Source: Angiostrongylus vasorum
Taxonomy: Eukaryota; Nematoda; Chromadorea; Rhabditida; Metastrongylidae
Assembly: GCA_018806985.1 (NCBI GenBank)
Contig: JADANN010000256.1
Coordinates: forward strand, 1,649,501-1,713,500
Length of the DNA stretch: 64,000 nt
Direction of reading: 5' to 3'
Shown: positions 24,385 through 35,400 of the stretch, piece after piece
Layout of the letters: every line of letters starts with the position of its first letter
How positions within the stretch are numbered: position 1 is the stretch's first letter
Program-made: the position numbers and the translations under genes
The notes under the pieces: generated by a model
The model's input: the letters and a program-made list of their open reading frames with translations, nothing else
Databases searched by the model: none
Told to the model about the DNA's origin: nothing

Positions 24385-25794
24385 CTGTAGACTGTATATT
24401 AGTTTGACCCGTCGTTATCAAATTCGTTTTCTTTCGTTTTATAGTCTTGAAAACGTCGTACGTCGATGTGGTGGGATTCTGGTGTGCATTCGACTGCAAC
24501 CTCTGCAAAATCCTTTATCTTCTGTACGTATTCATATGGTGAACGCTTATCGAGCCGGATTTTCCATGAAACTAGAGGAAGCCATGCGAAGACATTTTCT
24601 ACTAATAGAGTGCGTGCAAAGGCAGAATTATTGAACGAAACACAATGGCACACGGGCTTACTTTTCGGGAAAGGTGAATCTTCGGTATGAGTTGATTTCA
24701 ACTGGAAGAAAACACGACGAAAAATTAAGCGTCGGGCTTAATGGCTGTCAACAAACGGTCAAGAATTCCACTCCGGCTATGTAGGGTAGCAAACCACTAT
24801 ACGTCGGTCGAGCTAAGCTGTTTGCCTAATTCTGAGAAAATCGGATCTATAAGGATATACCTGAGAAGGAAAACAAATGGTATGTTTAAATAATGCGCAA
24901 GACATCAATCAACGGTAATGCCTTGAGTTATAAAAAGAAAATCTGGTAGTAGCGTTTTAGCTAAAGTTGTAGAAACTCCGTGCAGGAATTCTTGAAATTC
25001 TGCGTGTTAATAATTTTTGTCAGCCCTTAACTGTTACAAATAAGTGCGAAAATGTGTGAAAGAGGTGTGATAGCTAATAAGCTGGAAGGGACTTCAATTA
25101 GCTGTTGAAGTGGCGACATGCCTCCCAACGGTTTACCGCCTTTTCGTGGCTGGGAGGTGTTCCTGGGTGTCCGGCTGAGATGTACAGTGGAAGGATTCAT
25201 TCCCCTACCAAGGTCTTCCAAGCTGAGAAGCAGTCCAACGTTTCCATGAAGAAACCCAGCTAAGAGTAAACCAATACTAGGATGCGTCATCGTCCTGGTA
25301 CCAAACCAGTCGCATTGTGGCAAATCTTCCCCTGATCCACAAGGGCGGCGACTGCCTGTGGCGGTGACGACCTGGGCCAGACTTTGACCTGGCTGACCTC
25401 GGGACTCCAGGGAACCACAATGGCTAAACTGGCAAAACTCCGAAAAAGTGGGGATTATTCTGTGGTCCGCACAACCAGTGAGACGAGCCGACTAGGTATC
25501 CAAGTAATAGTGACATGGTGAATGGCCTTCTGGTTATCATGACATTTTCCTTATCGGTGCAGAAATTAGAAAACGATCCGCTTCACAGAAAGATCGCAAA
25601 CCATGATTCTCCACATTTTCACAATTTCCACATCACCGTCCATGTTTTCGTATAGCTAGGACGTATCTTCCATTTATGGTTGTTTTTTAGAGTCTGCTGA
25701 GGCTTTGCTGAAAGAAAACGATGATAGGTTGAAAATGGTTGGAGGACCGTTAACTCTCAAGGAAGTGGATGCCTATCGGGCAAAGCATTTCTGA
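20835..25794 (+). CDS. PLGRKT: PLGRKT-like protein B, 5 exons, 144 aa
   Basis: Second homologue of plasminogen receptor KT, directly downstream of copy A. Exons: 20835-20924, 21072-21128, 21890-21977, 22050-22145, 25691-25794. Phases agree (0,0,1,1). The start at 20835 gives MGFVYMGQSISYQ, which matches the family's MGF(I/V)(F/Y) start better than the in-frame ATG at 20850. The amphipathic region is IEAEIVLKNLQFAQERAVK. Helix 1 is FAGITTMVCILFFAGSI, followed by a TKKEG turn, and helix 2 is FVIPIAPLIMGLGYRYYCAY. The C-terminus SAEALLKENDDRLKMVGGPL aligns well with the human AEDILE to LP-G segment. Introns 2 and 3 use acceptors AGAG|, which is unusual. Intron 4 (3.5 kb) carries three SINE A copies and TA tracts. 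Orthology within the family is well supported; the in vivo role is not known. Confidence 0.88.
21275..21661 (-). repeat. SINE family A, full-length copy with target-site duplication
   Basis: This 387-bp reverse copy is bounded by the 12-bp direct repeat GATCTTAATATA (21263-21274 and 21662-21673). It lies in intron 2 of PLGRKT-B. The tail side begins with CTTACTTGGATACTTTGATG. Confidence 0.88.
23047..23435 (-). repeat. SINE family A copy, head-to-head with the next
   Basis: Full-length in reverse orientation (tail TACTTGATACTTGAATGACC at the left, head hairpin complement ending GTTGGGAGG at the right). TATAACATT occurs on both sides, at about 23037 and 23436, a probable short target duplication. 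It lies in intron 4 of PLGRKT-B. Confidence 0.75.
23443..23625 (+). repeat. SINE family A, 5'-truncated copy
   Basis: It starts inside the element at CTCCTTCTGATCCACAAGG and runs to GAAGCCCGCACAACTAGTGA and GGACGGGCCATTCTAGTATC. With the previous copy it forms a head-to-head pair able to fold on itself. Confidence 0.75.
23880..24052 (+). repeat. Family D fragment followed by (TA)n
   Basis: GGTGGCGAACGTTACTCCCT and AGTTTTGCAAATATCTCAAC are family D sequence. The copy ends directly in a TA tract at 24021-24052. Confidence 0.6.
24318..24382. repeat. (TA)n microsatellite
   Basis: An imperfect TA/TG tract that passes into a clean TA run at about 24350-24380, in intron 4 of PLGRKT-B. Confidence 0.85.
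25121..25510 (+). repeat. SINE family A copy
   Basis: A nearly full-length copy from CCTCCCAACGGTTTACCGCC to the tail CTAGGTATCCAAGTAATAG, 180 bases before the last exon of PLGRKT-B. Confidence 0.85.
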
Positions 25795-27350
25795 TATTTT
25801 TGTGAGGTTATTTTGATTTTCACTGCTGTAGATGAGCTTTACCCATAGTTTTTCGTGAGGTCATTCATAAATCAGAAGCAGCCTTGACAATGTCTGTGCA
25901 TTCTTGCAACTTTTTGTTCTGCTTCTTATTTTTGCACTCAGCAGGAAGTCAATTTGTGAGTAAGATCTTCTTAGAATTTGTGAATTGGAATGTAAACGAG
26001 TTTTTATATGATTTAGTTGACCCTCACTCCTTGGTTCTTTCTGAGCTAGGAGTACGTGTCATCGCTTTACCGTGAAAAGGTTAGAGTTTATACTCATCTT
26101 ATGGAGGCGCCTACACCACCATTAAGATGCCGATGCCGCTTTCTATATGAATCGTGACTGTTTCGCCATGGTTTAAATTTTGTTTTCCTTTAGCTTTAAA
26201 ATCTCTTTGAAAATACTATCGAAATTTCCACGTAGTGAAGTCCTGAGACGAATATTTCCGATGGTTGCTAAAGAATGCATAGTGTTTTTAAGTAAATATG
26301 AAGTAGGAAGACCGATGAGATAAAGGATTTGGGTCTTTCAGGAACTCCGTCACGGGATCAGAGTCAGGTCAACCTTCTCATGGCATGATTCTCCTAGACC
26401 GTCGAATGCATCCATTTGTAGCAAAAACCTTAACCTTACCAACACTTCACATTGGTTCACCGCCCTATGTGATTCTCGAGGCTTTATCATCTCGTCTCCG
26501 CACTTTATTGAGAAAAGTTGTGTTTTAGTAAATTCTTTAAAGTTCATTTCACGTTAAAACATCACCTAGGCTATTCTTGTCCATCTTTTCCTATCTGCTC
26601 GTAGTTTAAGAGTAGTTTTGTTTTACAGTGGTCCCCTTTTTTATTTTTTACTTCGCAGTGTCCAAAATGGCTCTTTTGGGTGCAGGGATGTCCACGAAAT
26701 CGTGTTTTCATCTGATTCCTTGTTATCCCTATTTTTCTAACCTGGCATATTGCCGAACCCTTTTTAAGAATTTAGACGGCGACAACTTCTCAAGTTTTCA
26801 TAATTTGCAAGTTTTCTGTTACTTGTTTCTTTATCTACTCGCTTGTAAGGATTTAGCTTTTTTTTCCACTTCAGTTGTTATCATGCTTCAAAAGGAATTG
26901 GCAGATGTTACTATTCCAATACTCTCAATCCTAGACGGTTCATAAAAGGTCATTTTTACCATAATGTTTTGACTTTTATAAAAGCTAGAACATCGTGATT
27001 TCGAATGTAGCACGTAGGTCCCAACAAAGGTAATCTCGGGTTCGAAGCTCACATGGGGTCCCGTATTTTGCTCCTCAGTGTCATTGTGGTTGTGTTTGTG
27101 TCATAATTAACTCGTCGATTAAGAATACAATGCTACGAAGAACATTTGACTGGATATGATACTCAAGCTTTGTGTGCATGCAGTGACCAACAATACGTGT
27201 CGAAGCTATGCTGCTGCAGATATAGTGCTGGTCACGTCGATTGGCCAGGCCATCTCCTCATGAAGAGATCTTGACTCGACCTTTATCGTGCTCAGTGTGC
27301 CGTTCTTAAGAGTGTTGCTGAGCGAATTCTCTCGACACAACGTGAAAAAT
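25795..27350. other. Intergenic stretch, no supported gene
   Basis: Lies between the ends of the convergent PLGRKT-B and SYF1 genes. The longest frames (for example 26628-26945) are Phe/Leu-rich, have no recognisable family and sit in AT-rich sequence. I see no gene. Confidence 0.4.
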
Positions 27351-27354
27351 GTTC

Positions 27355-27520
27355 CAGTTTACAACCACGATGATGCTGAGATATTTGCAAAACCTGGCCC
27401 ACCACTGAGGCCCTTGCTTTGCTTTTCTGTGAGAGCGCCAAGTTTGGCAAATATCTCAGCATGGTTGTGGTCATATCTCACATAGTACCGTACCATGAAA
27501 AGTAGTAGGCAGTAAACGAA
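27355..27520. repeat. Family D element, short inverted-arm form
   Basis: The left arm ACCACGATGATGCTGAGATA (27364) is inverted relative to the right arm TTTGGCAAATATCTCAGCAT (27442), with only about 60 bp between them. It is the smallest foldback member in the window. Confidence 0.65.
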
Positions 27521-27795
27521 AACTTGCACATTGTTTCAACTCCATTCGGTTCTTGTTTCGACATACTATGATTTCACGTGAAAGTCAAAAACACTATGTA
27601 GGGAAATCTCGTACTGGAGAGAAAAAAGGCTTACGAAGTATGGCATGATTCCGTAGGTGCATTTCACTTTTCGGCACCGTATGAAAAACAAGTCGTCCCG
27701 CCCATTGTGCTTTTTATACAGTGGGATATTTGATTGTTATCGTGAGTAGAAGACATGTAGTTATCTCATATGCATATATTTATAGTTATTTCAAA

Positions 27796-28075
27796 TGACC
27801 CGTCATTACATCTACTGTGAGGATCTCAGCACTTTTGCATTCTTTTGTTTTTTCCTCGCATCCAACATCCACGAAGCTCTTCGAACAATTCGCATCTTAT
27901 TCCGGTTACTGATTGAGGATTTAGTCTTTCTTATCTTCATATTTTATATCCATCTTATCAATCTTGGGGATAACCGAGCTAGGGCGTTCCCATGTGGATT
28001 ATAGGAGAGCGCTGGGTGAAAGGGGAAAACCAGTACCTTGCTTCCTGATGGGCTGCGCGACTAGCCTCTATACAT
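27796..28075 (-). repeat. SINE family C copy
   Basis: In reverse orientation. The shared tail is at the left (complement of TGACCCGTCATTACATCTAC at 27799) and the AACCAGTACC head region at about 28035. It is adjacent to a family B SINE. Confidence 0.5.
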
Positions 28076-28082
28076 ACATGGA

Positions 28083-28365
28083 CGCGGGTGCGTACTGCAG
28101 TGGTTACAGGCGCCACGCAATACATATGGGCTATCCCGCGGCCTAGGCTCATCAAGCCTTCCATCCTTCCGGAGTTGGCAGCTTGCTACGAAACTTTTCT
28201 GGGAGGATAGCAGCACTGACTCGATATATCGGTGGTCTACCGCGAGTCAAACTATAGGCCAGATGCGAATTCAGTCATCTTTAACGATGCTTGATGAAGT
28301 CGACTGCATGACGCATTACTCAGGAATTATTCAACAACAAGAGCTTTAGAGCTCTTTAGCTTTAT
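28083..28365 (+). repeat. SINE family B copy
   Basis: A diverged copy: A-box region GTACTGCAGTGGTTACAGG, B-box region decayed, body GATATATCGGTGGTCTACCG, end GAGCTTTAGAGCTC. Confidence 0.75.
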
Positions 28366-28585
28366 GTGTATGACATTACACTAATGAATTGGTTTTTACA
28401 TTTACATTGTGGTGAAACCTGGGGAATTACAGATCAATACAGGACGCCACTGTGAGCATGACATTATCGGATACAAATAACCACTACATTTCTTTAAAAT
28501 AGTTTTGTTTCGAAGTCTCCAAGCAATTATTTAAACAGGTTTACCATAAAGAAATGAAAACAAAGCAACAAAAACGTAACAATTC

Positions 28586-31500
28586 TCAACTTGTCAAAGT
28601 TCCTTCATGTTCCGGTCGTCTAAGATCACCGAAAACCGCTGCCGGAACAGTGTGCGTCTCAATAGCTTAAAAATAAATACTTCTTGCAGACGGTATAAAA
28701 AAAGGAAAGACAGAAAGTCCCACAAGTACACCCATAACTGTTTCTCAAATTCGGCACATTCACGAATAAAAAAGACTGTATAGTCGGAAGAAGCGTGGCA
28801 ATCCAGTTATATCCATAGTTTTTCAAGTTTTTGGACTTATAAAACACCCCAACACACATAAAGACATTTCCTAACAACTTACCAGAAATGTCCTCATCCT
28901 CATCACCATCATCAACATCCACATTAATCTCGTCAGGATTTTCCGTTGTATCCATTTGAGTAGTTTTACTTGTACCACGAACAAAGGCTATGTTACCGCT
29001 TAATTGCTTATCGGACTGAAATAGAAACTTGAGAAAAGTAAGGTGGTTACTGCTGCAAAAAAATGTACTTCATTGTAAAAGTTGCAGTAAAAAACAAACA
29101 TATTTATCCAGAATCTGCATGGCGTTGGACGATTTGGCTTCCTCAGCAGCCTAGACAGATCACAAGATAGTTGCGTGTTTAAGATTCAAAAGTGTTTACG
29201 AAACTAAAAAATTCGAACCTTAGCTGCTCCTGCTGCTATCAATTGCGCTGACATATGTTTAACGCTCGTATTATAGGTCTGTTGTACAGAACGTTTAATT
29301 CTGAGCATCTCACGTAGAGTATCCTCGTTACCGTGTTTTACCTCGAAATCCATCCAAGTGTCCCAAAAGTGGCCGTGAATCTATAAACAGAGAACAGTTC
29401 TTAATAATGAGGGCTTTTTTCAGTCTTAATAAACTTAAAATATTAAGTAAAAGTAGGACATCTGTACCTAACCTTGGGGTCACAGATTTCCGATGCATGT
29501 GCAAATATTGCTCGTGCGCGATCAATTTCGCCAAGAGTCCGCTCCATTTGAGCATATCGTAAACTCAGTTCTCTGAATCGAAATATTATGCAGAGTAATA
29601 ATGTAATTTAGGATAACTAGTGCGCTGTAGAGAGCAGCGAACCAGCTGAAGAACTGAGGAGGTAATTACAAACTCGACATCCCTACGAAACATAGGGTTC
29701 TAACCACGAGGCAAATCAAGAAGCTTGCATTCTGAATACAGTGGTGAAGTCAAGCACCTCCGGCAGCTTCTAAAAATTTAGGCCTTCAAGACCTCAAAAC
29801 TTGTACTTCATAGCTTTGAAAACAAATTGTAAGTATTGAACTGCCCAATAAGTTGGTACAGCTGTGTAGTTAACAGTATGTTCTAAATAGCAATTTCATG
29901 TGATGAGTATTATACACCCATTTAAATGTCTTGCTTCCATTTCTCAGCCCCACTATCCAATTCGTCACTTATCTATTTAAATGTCGACGATGCGAATCAT
30001 ATACGACACATACATAGTTGAAAATAATCTGACTTTTCAAACTTTAACACTTATGTTCTTTACATACTATAGTAATATGTAAGTTGATTTCCACTCATAT
30101 GTCTGAAAGCAAGCAGGGTTGTCGATGTACCGATATACGACGATTTCTTCCTAATTTTTTTTTCGCACAAACATGAACATTGTGCCACGGACAAAAAACT
30201 TTCTATATTTAGGGTCCAAAAAACGTCTTCTGGAATGAGTTTGCTGATCAAGCCAAAAAACCTTTGTTGGTAGAGATAATAGGAAGTCTATGTATGTTAG
30301 GGCAATTAATCGCCTTGTATACTAACAGGACAGCACAGTAACTGTTTCTACTGGACAGAGCCTGTACGCGGTGTAAACCAGCCGGTATGATTTGACTTAC
30401 AACCACAGGATGTACGGGGAAAAAATAAGCGTCAATTAGATGGGTAGTAAAACTACGACCGCATCGAAAGAAAAATTGGCCAATTAAAATTTTAAGTATG
30501 TCCATCTGAGTTGAACCCATTATGATGCAAAGAACTTTGCCATCACGGTATGTCTTCTCATTTAAAAGAAAAAAAAAGAAATTCTGACTAATTGGCCCAA
30601 AATTTTTTTCTCAAGGCACATATTTCGAACAGCAAGAACACTGGACGAGAGGCATTACACATAGTATGAAGTGATCATGTTCCCATACGTTCGTGGTTGT
30701 TGCGTGCAAGTTTGCGATTTAAAAAAAAAAAAAACTGTAAGGATGTCAATGCAACAGTATCTCAAGTCCTCGCGTTCGATAGGCCGGCTAATTAACCGCA
30801 AGAATTACCGTCAATACGTGTATGGCTGACGTCATGTAGCTTGCCAGTTGCAACATAGCAACTATCTCTATAATCCATAAGCACATACGACTGCTTGTAA
30901 CAAGCAGCTGTAAACGCCCCAGCACGGATATCACTGCTGGTAGTGAGGAGAGAAAGCAGAATATTAAGTGGCAGCTCAACATACACACGAATTCAACCAC
31001 TTTTACGGTTGACGCTTGCGAAACAAGGAATGTACTGGGACGTCGCTAGATGATCAAAAGATCACAGCTGGTCACTACTGCTAAAGACCTGGGCCTACAG
31101 TAGTAGAATATACTAAAAACGTTCACTTTGCAGAAAAGAGATGGCACTGTTGCGCGACAACGCTTTACTCTCATTATATTCTGTTCCTGTTACTTTGTTT
31201 CATTGATAAGTTAACACGAAGTTGTTACCAAATGTTTATTCGGCTAACGTTTCGACGTCTTCGCCTTCCTCAGAGCCGATGGTCCGAGTGAATGGTCCAC
31301 ATGTGTTCGTCTTCTCGATATGGTCTTTCTCACCGCAAGCCGAATCTTCTCTAGTGCAGCACCGCTCGAATGAGCGAACCTCACCCAGCAGCGCTCTTTT
31401 ATGTACAGCTGTTGTTGATAATGACTATCCGTTGATAATAATTTGTTTTTCAACGGATCCTGCAGCAATCAGTATTAGATAAGCTTGTAAATAGCGAAGT

Positions 31501-32376
31501 ATACTATTGTAAACCGAATTCCATTTAGCCTCGACATAAATGAACAATGCACCTTGTTTCATTGACAAACCAACACGAGAAGATTTCAATGTAAGCTTGT
31601 CTAATACCGACTGCTGCAAGATGGATTATTCGTTGAAAAAAAACATTACCAACGGATAGTCATTATCAACAATTGACCTGTATAAAAGAGTGCTGCAGGG
31701 TGAGGTTGCCTCATTCGAGTGGTGGTCCACTGAAGTAGAACACGATGCGACAACAAACACATCACACCGAGAAGACGAAGACGTCGAAACGTCAGCCGAA
31801 TACCCATTTGGTAGCACTTGTGTTAGCTTATCAGTAAAACACGGTAGATTGGCAGTTTATACCGCGGTTAAATGAAAGTCGGTTTACAATCCTATTCCTG
31901 GTGTAACATTATTCCGCCTTCTTCAGAGCATAGAAGGGTCACGTTGACTGCAATCTACCCAGCAACCCAATCCACAACCAGAAGTTCAGACTTTAATGGA
32001 TGATGGATGCGAAAAAACGAATCGAATCCAAAAAACGCTGGGATTCGTACGTGTGATGCCACGTCATGTAGAAAAATAGTTACCTTGATGAGTCTTCAGG
32101 AAGAACACTAATAGCGTGTTCATAAATAGGCCGTGTATGAGGAAGACCGTAGAGTTCTTGCGCCTTTTTGATGTAGATATTGAACATCTAAAAGTTTTAT
32201 GATAGCTGGTAATTTTGAGAAACCATAAAGAGAGTTCATAGTGAAGAAAAATACCTTACAATTGAGGAATTCAAATATGTATGTTTGTATGCATGTATCT
32301 ATCTATCTGTCTATCTATCTATATATATACATATACACATACATATATATACATATGTATATATGATATATATACG

Positions 32377-32412
<36 letters not shown>

Positions 32413-35400
32413 TATGTATACATAATATATATATACGTATATATATATATATATATATATGTGAATTATAAAGACATTATGTACACCATATGCACATCTT
32501 TCCACCTCATTGTTTCATAACGATGGAGCCTCGAAATTAAAAGAGACTAATAAATAAAGTATGAGTAATTAAAGTGGTCCTACGACACAGCACTTTGTAC
32601 TTCTCTCCTTTCTGCACAACTCAGTTATTCAGTTAGAACTCAAGTCTCTGAATTCTCAAACAGTTGCACCTACCGAACACATATCTTTTCGATCAACTGC
32701 TTCAGTAGCACGATTGTAAATAGACATGGCATGTCGAGCTAACCCATAATCCTCCTCTAACTTAGCATATAACAAGAATATATCTAAAAACTGCAATAAT
32801 ACAACAAATATATGACCTTCGGAAAAAAACAGCAAGGAAGTAACTACGTGATGGCTTACTTTTGGCAAACTTAGCAGGACATCCTTCAAGACATTGCTCG
32901 AACAAATCTCGCGCTCGCTCTAATTTCTTCCCACCATATCTGTTAATAAATTTCGTAAGGTAGAGATTCCATATATCGTAAACTTGTGGCCACTTGAACA
33001 AAGCAATTCCACGTTCATAAGCCTTAAAGGCGTATTCGAAGTAATCATGCTCCTCTAAAAACATTGCATAATTTATGACGATTTGAGGTGTTGCTATTCG
33101 CAAATCTAGAATGCGGTCATACACTGCTCTGCACGAATCGACCTGAGAAATGAACAGACCGTTAACACTTCAACACCTCAACTTGATATGCTCGAACCAA
33201 TGCGTTACCAACCGTTCCGAAACCCTCTTCTAAATCAGCATACATTGACCACACTCGAAGGCTTTTGTGAACCCTATTCTGAACTGTCTCCGTCTCATCA
33301 AAATAGTTCGTCTTTCGCGGCGGAGGAGCACACGCACGTCGTAACACGGCGATGGCGCGATCGGATGATCTAAAAGTGTATCCACCCGTACCAAAATAAT
33401 TTTCAATCTCGTGATCTCTCGATACTTTTTTGGTGAAACGCTAATGTTGGAATTGAGAACGCTTTTGTTCCAGCAGTGATGACTGATAGAAGAAAAGAAC
33501 AAATAAAAACACTACTATGATGATGAGACATTTGCAAAACTCCGACAACAGGTGTCTGTAGAGGGGATCGAACACGTTATTACCCTTTTCGAGAGCTAAC
33601 AAGTTCACCACCACACCATGAGGGTCCTTCGTTTCGCCTGTCTCTCAGCTATTTTTCTATCTAACAGCGCCATCTGCAATCACCCTGTCAACGGATTTGA
33701 TCTGGAAAGCCCAAATCAAAAGAGAGAAAGGCGAAACGAAGGACACGTATGATGGTGAACGCGTTAGCTTCCTGAAAAGGTCATACTGTGCTCCATCCCC
33801 ACCGTAGACACCTGCGGTACGGAGCTTTGCAAATATCTCAGCATCATTGTGGTTGGGATAGCCTCCAACCCAACCTCCCAACGGTTTACCGTCTCATCGT
33901 GGCTAGGAGGTGTTCCTGGGTGTCGGACTTCGATGTACACCGGGGGATTCGTCCCCCGGCAGGGTCTCCCAAGCTGAGAAGGAGTACGGCGTTTCCATCA
34001 GGGAAGCCTAGCTAAGAGAAATCAATGGCAGGATCCACCACCGTCTAGGTATCAAAGTCGCATGGTGGTAAATCTCCCTCTGATTCACAAGGGCTGCGAC
34101 TGCCTGTCGTGGTGACGACCTGGGACAAACTTTGGCCAGGCTATCCTCGGGATTCCAGAGAACCACAATGGCTTAACCAGTAAATCTCTGAAAAATGGTG
34201 ATTATGCTGGGGCCCGCACAACTAGTGACGACGGACCGTTCAAGTATCAAGTAAGTATCATTGTAATTGAACCACACATAATACCCAGCCTTGAAAAATT
34301 GTAATAGGCATTAAATAAAAAAGTAAAAAAAACCGCTATTATCAAAAGAACCGCTGATCAACTGGACAGACTAGCTAACACACTTCTGACGAAGCTCCAT
34401 CTCGGCATATTCACACCAGACTGTTGCTAGCTCGTCTACCTTCGCATATGGAATTTGCGTTCCCTTCTCAAATATACTTCGAGCCTATACGTAAAGCCTT
34501 TAAATTCTGAGACATAGAAGAAGACAGACAAGAGCAGAATTTGAATTCTATTAATCCCCTACATCATCAATCTGTCCGGCATTTTCATAATACTTGGCGA
34601 ACGAAATCCACAACGCGGACAGTTTCCCTGCTTGCAATTTAGGCTTTACAGTACGTACACCTTCCAAGTACGTGTCTATTTGCTAAAAAAAAAGTAGAGA
34701 AGTGTTGGTAGTTAAAACTAAAAAACATGGGAATAACGATCATTGTTTCAAAAAAGAATCACAACTTCTGGAAACTTTACAACCACTAGTCGCAACACGT
34801 ATAAACACAGTCTGACCTTGTCTGGCTGCCCTTCATAAAGGGTTACTCGATTAAGCCATTCATGCACATTATGCGGATTTTGTCGAAGTAACACACTGTT
34901 AAGCAATAAAGGTCGACGGGCCAACAGATGCTCAAATCTGCAAACGCAATTGGCAAACAAGCCATAACTTTTAGAAGGGAACAATTGGAACACAAATGCG
35001 AAACAAACCTCGCGAACATCCACTCAAGTTCCAGCTCATCCTCTTCGTCAGGAGGCTCAGCGAGGTTATCCATCATCGCTGCTGTATTCCTCTCTTCAAA
35101 AGCGGCAAAGGCATCAAAAATCTGTGTAAAATCTCGTACCGTCTTTACAGAAACCATCGCTTCTTCGTATATATCACGAGCCTAAACATAAAAGCATGCC
35201 GGCAACATAGGATGTAGAAAGAACTTCTCAAATGGAAAAAAATGCAATCACCCTTTCAAACTGTCCCGCACGGATGTAGTATTCAGCAAATGAACACCAA
35301 AGCACACCAACCTATGCACATCAGAAATGTGAAAAACGTAGAGAAACATAGTGACAGGATTACAATGAAACAACATCCAACAAAAAACGGGTTGGGAATC

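Noticed and set aside
26628..26945. 105-codon Phe/Leu-rich frame that looks like a membrane protein
   Set aside because: The hydrophobic content follows from T-rich sequence. There is no signal for conserved exons on either side.
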